Source: Dichotomocladium elegans (Eukaryota > Mucoromycota > Mucoromycetes > Mucorales > Lichtheimiaceae). Taken from it: DNA of 64,000 bases. Below, in pieces: positions 45,485 through 57,289 of the stretch. How positions within the stretch are numbered: position 1 is the first letter of the stretch; each line of letters begins with the position of its first letter. The position numbers and the translations under genes were made by a program. The notes below the pieces were generated by a model. That model had not been told where the DNA came from and searched no databases. It saw nothing but the letters and a program-made list of their open reading frames with translations. The stretch spans positions 248,001 to 312,000 of the forward strand of contig JAIXMN010000020.1 of the NCBI GenBank assembly GCA_025716815.1, written 5' to 3'.

Positions 45485-47171
45485 ACTTCTTGGCAGCGTG
45501 AGCTCTCCATCTATTAAATTCGTTTTTTCTCAAAGTTGCTTGTGGACTCGCTTTTCCTTTACGCCAAGGAAAGACCAAATGCTTTTTTTAAGTGTACTGT
45601 GAAATGATTGTTTGCAATGCGGGTTTTGCCTTTTTTACATGAATACCCCAAAAGCAGATCCGCGCAAACCGTGTCGGTGTATAATGAACGGGGTGAAATG
45701 TGCAAGATGAACATCATACTCGCTAAAATCGAGCGCAAGTGTTCTTAGACTGCCCTTGCTTTTGCGTTTGGCTGGCGCTGGTCCAGAGTCCCCACTCTAC
45801 ATATCCAGAGTAGAGCCCGCATGTAGCTCGAGTGCATCGTCTTTTACGGTTGTAACAGAAATCAAAAAGGGCCCCATTGAGAGATTCCTTTTCGAGTAGG
45901 CAGACTCCTTAAGTTTCAGTGATGACCTTATATTGCGTGCTCTGGTGCAAGTTAGAGGAGCGTTGCCTGGAAGGAAACGACACCGACATCCAGGCTAAGC
46001 ATCATCGTCCTGGACATACTCAAGGTAATTGGAATTAAGATAATCAAATAAGTGGATCACTTTTTTATGTGCTCTTCTTTGATGTAAAGTAGAACGCACA
46101 GCGAAACGGGCATGCGACAGTTGCCCAACTCAGTCCGAACAAAGCAAAGCAGAATGCGCAAGACTTGGCAGCCATGGTAGGATGCGTTTTGCTGTTGGCA
46201 CCATTCGGTGTTTGAGCTCACACGGTATACTAGATTGCCATCCGTATTTCCTCCCTCTGCTCTCCTGTCGCTCCATCCGCATATTGCATCACGAGTTGAT
46301 GTCAAAGCAATTTCTAGCTTATCATGAATATACGCGGGGAGCATCAAACTTTGAGCTCAACGAGTCGCGCGTCAAGGCAGTATTTAGCCAATTTGGAGTT
46401 AATAAATGCATCAGCATGTCTGTTGTTCCGAGCACGATACGGCGTAACGGTTTTTGCTTCATAGAGTCTGAATCTCCTGGGGCAGCGCACATGGCGGTGG
46501 ATACAATGCAAGAAGTCGACATAGGAGGAAGGTAGGTGTGCAGTAGTAAATCGGCTATAACGGAATACGTTTTTTTCATGCTTCTTTTTTCAGTTCAAAA
46601 TCGGCCGACCTAATAATTATGCAGCCGCAGCCTTAGTCCCTGTTCTGACTCCTCCACGAAGCAGAATATCTTTGAGGCATCCGGTTCCAATCAAGCAGTG
46701 CATACTGATGGTGAGAAGAAACTCTATCCATACAACTTACTAGAATAGAAAAGAAATGTGTTTACTCACGACAAGTCACTTACTAGCTTGGCCTGCAGAC
46801 AAAAAAGAACAAAGAATAACGCTGAGTAAAACACTTTTTTCTTGCTTTTTTCAACCCAGTCATAGGTCCCGCCTCATAACCTTTGTCTTTCTGTTTCATT
46901 TTCTCTTGCTGCTTTTTGAATTATGTGGATTAGTCCTGCGTCTATAAAACTAAGCCTCATCTCCGATGATCCACTCTTGGAAAGCCTGAAGCTGATTGAT
47001 CTAGCGTCCACACCGTAACGACAAATAATCCGCATTTACTCGCTCAAGTAATACCCTATAGGACGATATCGCTTCTGGTCTTTACAGGTTTTAATGCAAT
47101 GTGTAGCCTCGAACAACATGTGTACAGACAGGATGAGGTCAATAACTGGCGCCACGTGACTGAAACAGATG
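44625..47171 (+). repeat. 2547-bp unit of a direct repeat (copies Y and Z)
   Basis: The gene block around ACAGATGTCATCGCCC occurs at 44617 and again 2547 bp later at 47164. The unit therefore contains: 3' part of gene copy Y (44625-45484), a non-coding stretch, a captured RRM fragment (46330-46720), a further stretch and the 5' part of gene copy Z (46975-47171). The same unit, circularly permuted and inverted, lies at 56838-59382. Confidence 0.85.
46330..46720 (+). pseudogene. Captured fragment of an RRM splicing factor (PUF60/half-pint type)
   Basis: The frame contains an RRM without its first strand: SRVKAVFSQFGVNKCISMSV, RRNGFCFIESESPGAAHMAV, DTMQEVDIGGR to 46531; then a GT-AG intron-like stretch (46532-46593); then FKIGRPNNYAAAALVPVLTP, a linker typical of PUF60-like proteins after the first RRM. 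The two parts are out of frame by the present junction, so it is not a working gene. The retained intron means that DNA, not cDNA, was captured. A near-identical inverted copy is at 57290-57680. Confidence 0.72.
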
Positions 47172-48601
47172 TCATCGCCCGTTTTAACACCCCAATTCTT
47201 GGCATTATATTCGAAAACTCGCCTCTTCATTATCGACTGTCAGCTTACGAAGAATCTGCGCTTCCATTATCCTTAATATGTGTTGATTTCTAGTGGCGAT
47301 CGGAGAACAACGGGAGCAAGGAAGCAGCGAAGGCACGAGAGCTGTGCGAAGGCTGCTCGGCTTTAAAAGTTGACATGTACCTTGTCCTGCAATATTTTGA
47401 CAGCAAAAAGCACACACTCTACGACCTCGCCAAGGTCGAGTTTGCAAAGAACGGCGACATCCGTCGCAAAACCATCTCCGACGGGGCCAAGGTGATGCTG
47501 GAGGGCAAGTGCATCATTGACCAACTGGTGAAGGTGTGCAAGTTGGATAGGAAGCGGGCGCAGAAGCTGCGTGTCATGAACATGCAAGTATGCGGTACGT
47601 CTTCATAGTCTGTTTTCTACTGCCAAGCGTCGGTGAATTAACGTTCATACTGGCTGTTAGGCATGAAGACAATCCTGTTCGGCGTTCAGCTTGAGAACAA
47701 ATGGCGTGGACATGTCTCGCAGCAAATATTGTGAGATCGTTTATAAAGGAACCGTGGCCTGACCAAAAACATCGAGTCATGCTCCGGTACCACTGTTGCC
47801 TGCAAGCTTCTTGCCGTCCTGTAACTCTCCATAGTCAACCACAATAATTGATTGATGACGTGGTAGAAATCGACATGGCTGATAATTTATCGCAGCCGTA
47901 CACTGTAGCTATAAAACACATTTAAATTGTTACTATCGCTTTTCGCGAGAGCTGCCTTTATGAGGAATAATTCATTATATTAATCTGATTCTCAAGTTTG
48001 AGTGTCACTGAGAATGACTATTGTTGATTTTTGCATATTGGCATGAAAATGAAAGCATTGATCTCTTACAGGCCATGCCCTTAGATGTGATAAGGGATTG
48101 AAGGATTTGATCCTATACGTAAAATCCGGTATCGTAAAGGCCCAGCATAGATTTAATACTCTATCAAGGAATGGATCAAAAGATCCTTCTGTTAAAAAAT
48201 AGAGTCACAACATCCATAGAGCAATTTAGTACATGACGTTAGATAGACCTCTGCAATTGCAGCCAATACGTTGGATGATCAACTCAAATCAACGGCAGTA
48301 ACATCCTGAAGTAGGGAGAGAGGATACAAATATACCTTCTGATCACGATCATGAGGTGAAAATATCTATCCTGCAAAAAGACGCCAGTCATCCCTGGATC
48401 CTATCGCTGCTATTATGTTATTCTAGAGAACGGTGTATGTAGCATGAAGTGGGATCACTTATTGTGAAATGCATATGCTCAAGGCCTATTCGGATATACA
48501 GTGAGCGCGCGCGATATAGCGGCAGGCACTATCAGCCTCGAAGTCAGGTATTATAATCAAATTCCCATATAGGCATAGAGTTCCACCACCATCTCAATGT
48601 G
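46975..48601 (+). pseudogene. Repeat copy Z: truncated member of the unknown gene family
   Basis: Begins abruptly at the block LESLKLIDLAS (no upstream exons) and reads VNNWRHVTETDVIARFNTPI, then (47375-47608) LVLQYFDSKKHTLYDLAKVE and DGAKVMLEGKCIIDQLVKVC, and stops within LENKWRGHVSQQ at about 47733. A missing base in TGGCGATCGGAG breaks the GES motif. The sequence 47372-48601 is shared in inverted orientation with copy X (36133-37378); the shared part ends at GAGTTCCACCACC..CAATGTG. Confidence 0.75.
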
Positions 48602-49370
48602 TCCAATCGAAGACCATCAAAAATCGGCGGGTATATAGTCTGCACGCAAAAACTAACTGAATGTGGAGATCCAAAGCAAAAGGATCATACCTCAGTGAAG
48701 GATTTATTTAATTTGCCCCAATCGTGCGTTTGGGGGGGCTGTTGTCCTTATACATAGGTCATCTCCATATATTGAATGTCTGATTTTCCCCCTCCCCTTC
48801 CCATTCGCTCTGTTTTCGTAGCAAGAAAAAAGATGATCCTGCGCTCTATGTGACTATCTCTTACGAACACCTGACATCTGTACGATGGCATGTGGTTTGC
48901 AGAGCTTACTCGAGCACAAGAACGACTGCAACAACAGAAAAGGAGCGGCGTATATGACTGAGGTGAATGGGGTGATAAACAAGACTCGAGCGCACAGAAC
49001 TATAGCAACAAATATGTCGGAGGACGCCCTAAGCTCATTTTGATTGGTTTATCATGTATAGGAATCAAGACATCCAGCAGACCGTGCGAGCATCTTCATG
49101 AGCAGCAGCCTGCACCCGCCTGCGCTGTCTTGCATCTGTAGATTTATGATGAAAGGAGGAGAAGATTATCTATGTAGTATATACCTGGGACAGATCGCGA
49201 TGCGTCCTCTTCATTCGGTAGTGGGTGGGGAATTCATACTAAACGTCACAACCCGTCTTCTCATTGGGGGAAGTTTGGCCCCCTTCTGCGCGGGAGAGGG
49301 GAACCAAAAAAAAATAATAAAATGAAGCTCCGCAGAGGCATAACCTTTCTCGCATATTACTCTGCCAAAC
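48602..49370. other. Upstream region of the stomatin-like gene, no other gene seen
   Basis: Unique-looking sequence between the end of repeat Z and the start of SLP2; the last few hundred bases should hold the promoter. The frames at 49098-49325 (+) and 49477-49211 (-) look non-coding. Confidence 0.4.
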
Positions 49371-51199
49371 ATGCAAACGCTACCACGGTCGCGGATGCTC
49401 GCTTCATCCCCCAAGCATTTCGCATCTGCTCTTAGACTACAGACACATCGTACCATCCCTAAGGTATGGTATTCCAACCGAATACGACGGCGCCAGTTCG
49501 CACCAAGCTCCTCATGTAGAAGCGACCTTATGACGCCGCGCGTTTGCCAAGTTCACGCCATTCATTGATCGTGTACTTTAGGTGGCGCTCCCCTTGTGGA
49601 CACGCTCCTACAGCGGCTATGGCTACAACAACGACTATGACTCCTACGGAGCCTCTTCTTCTCCCCAGTTCGGTGGCAGCTCGGGATGGGGCGGCATGGA
49701 ACGCAAGTCTCTTCCTAGAAACACGGTATACTTTTGCAAACACGGGGTCGATGCTATGGCCGTCGCGGGGCGGGGTAGAAAGAACTCAATGTGCTTGTAC
49801 GGATGAGGAATAGGTTATCAAGTTTGTCCCGCAGCAAGAGGCATGGATCGTGGAACGCATGGGCAAGTTCCATCGCATGCTGGAGCCAGGTCTGAATATC
49901 CTGGTGCCGGTGATCGATCGGATCAAGTATGTCAAGAGTTTGAAGGAGACTGCAATCGAGGTTCCGAGTCAGAGTGCCATTACTCAAGGTGAGAGAAAGG
50001 AGAGGGGGAGCCGGATAGAGACAATGAAGACCGGGCGGTCGCATGAGTACGTACGTGGTAATTAAAACCCAGGAAACAGATAACGTCACGCTTGAGTTGG
50101 ATGGCGTCCTGTATTACCGCATTGTAGACCCATTCAAGGCAAGAATCTCAGCAGCAGATCGGTTTTCTCTTTTATGCTCAACACGCTTAAAATTAGGCGT
50201 CTTACGGGGTTGAGGATGCAGAGTTCGCCATCACGCAGCTCGCACAAACAACAATGCGCGCCGAGATCGGTCAGATGACCCTTGACAGAACGCTTGCCGA
50301 GCGTGCGCACTTGAATGCCAATATCGTGGATGCCATCAACTCCGCAGCAGACGACTGGGGCATCCGATGCCTCAGATACGAGATCCGTAAGCAGCTGTAG
50401 CGCCCGCTCCGCAAAATGCTCTTCTGTTCTAAACAAACTCCCGCCCCATCTTATGCGCAGGTGACATACACCCTCCTGCTAAGGTTGTTGAGTCTATGCA
50501 TCAGCAAGTATCTGCAGAACGTACCAAGCGTGCACAAATCCTGGAGTCCGAGGGTATGTGAGGTGGGACGAAGGTATCGGAAGAAGGGAGTGGATCGCTA
50601 GGCACTTAACCTTCCCCCCCTCTTCCTACATGCTAGGTGCTCGGCAAGCTGCGATCAATGTTGCTGAAGGTCGGAAGCAGGCAACGATTTTGGCATCCGA
50701 AGCAGACAAGGCCGAGCAGATCAATCGGGCATCGGGTGAGGCTGAGGCTATTTTGCTCCGCGCCAGAGCCTCCGCAAAGGGGATTGAAAACGTTGCGGCA
50801 GCGATTGGCCAGATGCATGGTTCAGATGCCGTGTCCATGGCTGTGGCGGAGAAGTATGTGGATGCTTTCGGCAAGATGGCCAAGGAGGGTACGACAATGA
50901 TAGTTCCGGCTGCAGCGAACGATGCGGCGTCCATGGTGGCTCAGGTACGCAAAAGAAGTTTGGCTGACAGAGTGTAGTACAAGATACTTATGCGTGCGCT
51001 CTACAATATCATATAACAGGCCCTTTCGATTTATAACACAATCAATAAGCCGAGATCGGGAAAGAGCCGACCATCGACCGCTAATGATGGTGATGACAGC
51101 GCTACTGATAGCAATTCGATCAAGGAAGCCATGGCTCGGGATCTGGTAGAAGCGGCAGAAAAGAAATCCTCTTTCAAAGAGCCCCGCGAGTCATCATAA
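49371..51199 (+). CDS. STOML2: Mitochondrial stomatin-like protein 2 (SPFH/prohibitin superfamily)
   Basis: SPFH scaffold protein of the inner mitochondrial membrane. Eight exons: 49371-49463, 49582-49725, 49814-49988, 50080-50138, 50197-50386, 50461-50553, 50637-50944, 51020-51199; 413 residues. Start [20 protein letters not shown] is a basic presequence. A Gly/Tyr/Ser-rich linker ([20 protein letters not shown]) is followed by the SPFH core: [78 protein letters not shown], then the coiled-coil [20 protein letters not shown] and [20 protein letters not shown]. Intron 50139-50196 has a GC donor (TTCAAG/GCAAGA); DPFK-ASYGVED is the family sequence across it. The only clear household gene in the 36-64 kb transposon island; no damage seen. 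Confidence 0.95.
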
Positions 51200-52336
51200 T
51201 AGAACGGGGAGGGGGAAAATAAAATAAAAAACGAGAGGATACCTATATGGTTTTGTGTGTGTGTATCTGGGATATTCTCCAAAAGTTGAGTCGAGTTGAT
51301 ATCATGATATAGCTTAAATATAGAACTTCTACTTTTGAAAAGAATAGCCGAGAGGGGGGCGCGCGCGCGCGCGCGGCGTTGTTTACGCTACTGACCCAGA
51401 GTTTGTTGGAAGCAAAGCATACTTTTGAGAAACGGCGAATGGGATGGGTTGTTCTACATACGGCGAGCGGGTTCTGCAAGATTGCGTCGTATGTACGTAG
51501 GGCATTATAAACGGATCCGGATGGTTGTACAGCCAATACATACGTAGCCGAGTGTTCCATCGGCCCACTTCCATATCTCGGTTTCCGAAGACTGAGAGTA
51601 CAGACAGCGATCAATTAATCAGACCAGACTCTCTCCGCGACTAGCACGTGCGTATGTGTAGATGTGTGAATGCGTAAGCGCAAAGTACAATGCTCAAAGC
51701 TACGTACCTTTTCAGAGAATGGATAATAAATACGATGTTTCGTGCTTAGCCCATGTGATATGCCCAGATCCCCATCATGTGTAAAAAGGATGAGCTGCTA
51801 TCGGTTCCTGCGTGGATAAATGATTTTTTTTCGGGGGTTCCGGGAGATGAGACGGCATGATCGGTGCGCCGTGGAAGGGATCCGGCCCTTAGCCTAGTGC
51901 GGTTTTATTTTGTGCAATCGCGTGCTTGCTCTTAGACGGCTCCCCATGTCGCCTATATCGGCTTGCCCCTTTTTAGAACCCAACTCGCCAGAGAGAACAG
52001 ACGTATATATGTGTGCGACCCCCGTCTGCCAGTTGTCCTCCTATTCAATCCATGGGAATATGAAGCAAAGGGTATTCCTTTTTATTAGAATTATAGGTAT
52101 ACAGAAACTTATATATTTTATATAAAGATGTCCTGAGGAAGATCTTTCACGATCGACAGGCAAGTGATGCGCTTTATCAATGCCGTTTGCCAACAACAAA
52201 TGCCGAGTATAATAACTTTACAAGGGGACGGGGGTATCGAAAAAAGTGTATAGACTGTACAAATAAAAAGACGATGAAGGATTTGGATGCTGCAAGATGA
52301 GGAAGATATGTCGCATAGATGCAATTGGTTGGAGAC
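51200..52336. other. Intergenic, no gene seen
   Basis: Holds a (GC)n tract at about 51359-51377. Short frames only. The convergent ends of SLP2 and the small minus-strand gene lie here. Confidence 0.45.
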
Positions 52337-52702
52337 TTAGCAGACGACACGCTTGGACGTAAGAGGTGGGAGGAGGCGATCGGCTGTTGCACAGTGGGCG
52401 ACAACAGGACTTGGCGCTTCGATTTCGGTCTCGTCAAGGGCAGGGAAAGAGTAGTACATTTCGAGAAATAAACTATTTTTGTAGTCGACACACTGTTCCT
52501 GAACGTTGTCGAGTGGGGAAGAAGATGATGACTCGGCACCTCTACCGTGAGGTGCACTGCTCCCGTTGGATGGTGGGTTCACCATCAAAAGAAGGGTTCG
52601 CACAAAGGATGTAAATGAATTCCGGCGAGCGGTGGTCGTCCCTGCACCGTCCATAGACGGCGTACGTTGGTCAACAAGCATCACGGTCGAGGCGGCAAGC
52701 AT
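52337..52702 (-). CDS. Small uncharacterised protein, 121 residues
   Basis: ATG at 52702 (AGCTATGCTTGCC), stop at 52337. Upstream on the minus strand lies AATATAAATCC (about 52768-52778), a good TATA box, followed by a CT-rich leader; this supports a real start here rather than at 52933. Product: hydrophobic start MLAASTVMLVDQRTPSMD, then RRNSFTSFVRTLLLMVNPPS, a Ser-rich stretch, and SLFLEMYYSFPALDETEIEA. No family recognised. Confidence 0.5.
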   Translation of the reverse strand: MLAASTVMLVDQRTPSMDGAGTTTARRNSFTSFVRTLLLMVNPPSNGSSAPHGRGAESSSSSPLDNVQEQCVDYKNSLFLEMYYSFPALDETEIEAPSPVVAHCATADRLLPPLTSKRVVC

Positions 52703-53279
52703 AGCTGGGAAAAGTGAGAGAAAGAGAAAGTCGGCTCTCTTTCGCTCTCTCTCCGGGGGCCAGGGCGGATTTATATTCGGGCTTTTTCTTTTCCACCCGT
52801 CGGCATGACTACAAATTGGGCGAAAAAGCGGTCCAAGCCAGGAAAGGTCCCGATCCGCCTTAAAGCAGCAAATTCCATTGACGGCAGGGGCCTGGAACGT
52901 GGAGGACCGACCTGTTACACCGTATGACCGCATTTTATAAATGGGGAAGTACGTGTGATCGTCTCCCTGTGTCTGCCTTGCTTTTTTGGCTTTTCATGCG
53001 GACTTTTTATTTTTCGCAGCGAGCGGAGGTTGGGGCGCGGCCTACAAAAGAAAGCGATCCATGCCTCGGCCTGTTTCAATATGCCATATTGGCTATGTCA
53101 CACAGTCTGCCTTGGCTGTGTTCTTATTTTGTATGGGCTATGAATGCCAGAATTTATTGCTGTTGGCTCAAGTACAAGCAGAGGCGAGCAAGAAACGAAT
53201 ATGAAGAAATTTCACCGGAAATAGCAAAAGTTCGAAATAATGTTAACAGGAAACCAAAGGCTGTAGCTCTCGTCTGGAG
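52703..53279. other. Promoter of the small gene, then no gene seen
   Basis: The TATA box at about 52768-52778 belongs to the minus-strand gene. Plus-strand frames here look non-coding. Confidence 0.4.
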
Positions 53280-53752
53280 CAATGCCAAAGTTTATCAGCA
53301 AGGTGGGATACCGCCTTAGGTGTAAAGGCTGCATCATTAAGGATGTGGTCCCAATGGGCATACCAGATAGATGGCCGAGATCAGGTTGTAGCGACGTGTA
53401 CGTTGGTTGGAAAGTCTACAGAGAGAAGCATGTTGTAAATGGTGACGGGATCAGGACCACCGAAATAGACGGGTACCCAAAAGCTCTTCCACGTATGATA
53501 CTTGGGGGGAGGACGCTTGAGCCAGAAGTGATGTGAGGTTTCCTCGGGGCATCCGCAGATGCGACACGCTGGCGAAGGCATAAACGATGGGCTGATACGG
53601 TGCAGACGTTGACTGGTCGGAAGGGTGTCATGTAGCGTGCGAAACCATATGTTTCGAGTACCATGCGAGAGGGGGAGGGACCAAAAGAGACGCCAGCCCT
53701 GTGCCGAAAGAGCAGGAGGACCCAACTTACTGGACGTCGCTTCGCCACACAA
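53280..53752 (-). pseudogene. LINE (non-LTR retrotransposon) 3' fragment with RT zinc finger
   Basis: Minus frame 53752-53381 has the zf-RVT pattern: WSLPLSHGTRNIWFRTLHDT, LPTSQRLHRISPSF and ACRICGCPEETSHHFWLKRP (Cys-X2-Cys...His-His). It continues in another frame with ISAIYLVCPLGPH, the usual C-terminal 'xxIWxxHWxxxF' region. Only the end of ORF2 is present, as expected for a 5'-truncated LINE. Confidence 0.75.
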
Positions 53753-54203
53753 CGTTCAGAATTGGCGGGTAGTTAGAGATTGCTGGTCGCATTGATTGAG
53801 AAATGGTTGCAGAAGGCCTGTAGCATCTACAGTGTCCGTAGAAGAAGTGTGAGCGTTTGCACCAGGCCCTTGTGGGACGCAAAGGCAAACGAAGGAAGGA
53901 GTGAGAACAGTCTGACCGGCTGTTAATGCCTATCTAAACTGAGCGGCGAGGTATGGGTGAGAAGCCTCCGAGGGTAGCCTTGGACGAACCAGCTGGGAAC
54001 TGGAGTCATATATGGAATATGTCCTTCGCCTGTAATCACCTAAGGCCAGGGCGAAGAGAAGCCATATCGCGGTCAGGGAACCAGCTTACCGACAAAGGCA
54101 AGGCAAGGCTGTGGAAGCGGAGACATTGTGATAGCAAGGCTCAATGTATAATCGGTCGAATGTGCGGAAGAGAAGAGTGAGGGCGAGGAGAAATTACAAT
54201 ATG

Positions 54204-56837
54204 TTTTGCCGGTGCCACCTGGGCCATCGATAAAGTGCAACTTTGCCGAATTTTCCTGTTCCTCTAATGAGTGGCAAATTGCGTCGAAGGCTGCTTGCTG
54301 ATCACTATTAAATATGAATTCATGGGCTAATTGAGACTGCAATGTGGGAATTATGCGGCGTTGATCGAGAATAATGTAAGGCTCGGCGGGACCTTGGATG
54401 CTGAGGGTGAGGCTGGGTACCTCGGGAAGAACGAAGACTTCAAATTTCAAAAGAGACCGCGAGAGCCCAGCCATGATAGCCTCGATTGCAAGTAAACCTT
54501 TTCTGAAAATATGCTCACCCGGCTTCAATGATGTATCACCAGCGTGTACTCTTTCATGATGCAAAAAGTCTTCTGTAAGGGCATTGCGATAACGAAGCCA
54601 AAGTGCAAATGGATCCTCCGGTTGACAAAATGTCAAAATCACGACAAATAATGAGCGGAGTGCACTGGGGAAACTGGCACAAACAGGCTTGTCCAAAGCA
54701 TTCGCTCCATTCCTGTTGGCCGGTTAAGATTCCACGGCTTCTGGCAGCTTCTTGGGAATGAAGCTAAAACTTCACCACCTACAGTACGCAGATCCACAAA
54801 GCTTGCTGCCCCAGGAACATGATATAGCAACATTCGAAGGTGGTGCTTTTCGACTTGGTTCGGTGAAACAGCATAAATACGGCCGACGGTACCTCCATGA
54901 CCACGTTCATGAAGCTTCCACTGCCGTTCCTTTTTTACGTAAACATGCTGTTCGGGAAATCCGGGTATAAGGTGGACCGAGCAGCAGGATGCTGTGCATT
55001 ATAAACGAACCATGCAGTCAGAGTTGTTTCATGGGCGCGACTAACGACATCTGAGGGAGTGTTATCATCGTCAAAGTAGACCAATCGTACGTTATGTAAG
55101 TGCACAGCCAAGCGCTGGTGTGCCGGAAATTCCTGATGCAACGCGCCTCTGATGTTGAGACGTAACGGGTGTCAAGGTACTGCTGAATTTCGTCCACAGG
55201 GATCATCGTTACTTGCTATATTTGCATCAGGCTGCTGGTGTGTGATAACAACCGAAGCGCGGTCATGGTCTTTATACACGTACTTGTGCACATATTTGAT
55301 GGATGTAATCGACGTGCAAATCTCAACGTTAATATGAGCATCGTACTTTGTGCATAGGAAAAGGTTGTGGAGACAACCCGTCGGTTGTCAAGAGCATATC
55401 CCCGCCTTTCCACAGTATCGCCTTGGGGATTATGTCTTCTGCGGTAGATCGGATAGCCGCCATCCTCGTTCAATTATGTTTCATCAGCGAAGTCTTTTGG
55501 GAATTGCTTGGTGCATATACCATTGTTCATGCACGGGCAAGCCGGGTTCAGTGCACCACACGGCCCATACATCATATGTTTTTCAATAGTCGCACGCCCA
55601 ACTGAGTCTTCGCTATCTGGTAACTCCGCAGAAACAATACTCTCAACGATTGTGGTTGTAAAAGGCTTATTGTCGTTTGCGAGAATCAGCAAGATATGCG
55701 CGTGCGGCAAACCACGCTTTTGGAACTCTACAGTATGCACGTGTGCAATGACTCGACCAAGGATTGGTCTTTTGGTAAGGTCATCCATAATATTCTTCAC
55801 TTTCAAGCAGAACACGCACGCAGGAATATCAGGTCGATTTGATGCTGATTGCCCAGGAAGAAGAGCACTTTGAATTTCCGGACAACGCAGGTCGCAGGTG
55901 AATGTGACAAAGAGGTCGGGTTTACCAAAGCGGCGCACAATGCTCATTGGATCTTGATATAGCTGTTCCATGTGCGAGGAGCGCCGTAGAATGTTGAAGG
56001 CAAAATTACCCTCCTTCCAACATTACTCATGTCGTTATCACCTAGATGCAGGGCATCTACAACACCACCGTAAAGATCCGCGTGCAGTCTGTTTTGTTAT
56101 GGCAGACATAACCAATACGACCCGATTCCATCTTTGCATAGTTATCGACAATGAATTGTTAAAACAGCTTTCCAAAACGATGATGATCATGTCTCTCAGC
56201 GTCATCATCATTGCCAGGAACAATGAGACGGTAGCTATTCCAATGCATGACTGTTATTTTCGTACCGTCTGGACTTCGCGCTTCAATAGTCCAACCCTCA
56301 TCCCCTTTAAGAACAGATTTCAAAACATATGAGATATGCTAAAGTTACCGAATTCAGTGTCAGCGAACCTTCAGGAAATATCAGCACAATGAACTGCATC
56401 ATAGAAGCGATGCATCTGAAATTTGCTGCAACTCATTGCTACGAGTTCTTATGACAATGTCACGATTTCCAACGTCTTCGTGATCAGGATTATCAGCAAT
56501 AAAAATGCCAATTTCTGCATCATTCGGTCGATTGTACCGGCGCGGATCAGGGGTATTTTCCGCCCTGATAATCATGGCTACATCTCGAAAGTCACCATCA
56601 CTACGTGCAATCTCAGCCATGCTTTTAAAAGATTGCAGCAAAGGACTTATCCGGTGCATCATATCCTGCAGTTCTTCGAGAGTCTCACGGCGCAGATGCG
56701 CGTTACTGGCACCTTTACGCGCCTGGAGCTCCGTCGCTGGATCATGCACATAGATTTGTGCACACGCTGGCTGGTTGTTTTCATTTACGGGAAATAGCAA
56801 ACCAATTTGGTGCTAAATACTTCCATGAATTCGCAAA
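54204..56837 (-). pseudogene. Helitron Rep-helicase, middle part (downstream of insertion W)
   Basis: Continues the Helitron N-terminal piece at 59383-59777 after the W insertion. Minus frames: QIGLLFPVNENNQPACAQIY and YVHDPATELQAR (56800-), ETLEELQDMMHRISPLLQSF; then with frameshifts FIVDNYAKMESGRIGY, NVGRRVILPSTFYGAPR; the Helitron-like Rep domain IVRRFGKPDLFVTFTCDLRC, FQKRGLPHAHILLILANDN (two-His motif HAH), PCGALNPACPCMNNGICTKQ (55971-55474); further pieces at 55141-54639; and the PIF1 helicase start FNSDQQAAFDAICH, LHFIDGPGGTGKTY (Walker A) near 54205, where it ends. Several stops and frameshifts; dead. Confidence 0.85.
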
Positions 56838-57289
56838 CATCTGTTTCGGTCATGTTGCGCCAGTTGTTGACATTATCCTGTCTGTACACATGTTGTTCGA
56901 GGCTACACATTGCATTAACACCTGTAAAGACCAGAAGCGATATCGTCCTATAGGGTATTACTTGAGCGAGTAAATGCGGATTATTTGTCGTTACGGTGTG
57001 GATGCTAGAGCGATCAGCTTCAGGCTTTTCAAGAGTGGATCATCGGAGATGAGCTTAGTTTTATAGACGCAGGACTAATCCACATAATTCAAAAAGCAGC
57101 AAGAAAAATGAAACAGAAAGACAAAGGTTATGAGGCGGGACCTATGACTGGGTTGAAAAAAGCAAGAAAAAAGTGTTTTACTCACCGTCATCCTTTGTTC
57201 TTTCTTGTCTGCAGGCCAAACTAGTAAGTGACTTGTCGTGCGTAAACACATTTCTTTTCTATTCTAGTAAGCTGTATGGATAGAGTTTC

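Noticed and set aside
46057..46347. 96-codon minus frame that is identical in both repeat copies (also 57660-57950)
   Set aside because: Identity reflects the recent DNA duplication; it runs antisense into the captured RRM fragment and has no protein-like pattern.
49544..49813. Alternative plus frames at the start of the stomatin-like gene
   Set aside because: Only the frame spliced from 49371-49463 gives a presequence and joins the SPFH core in phase.
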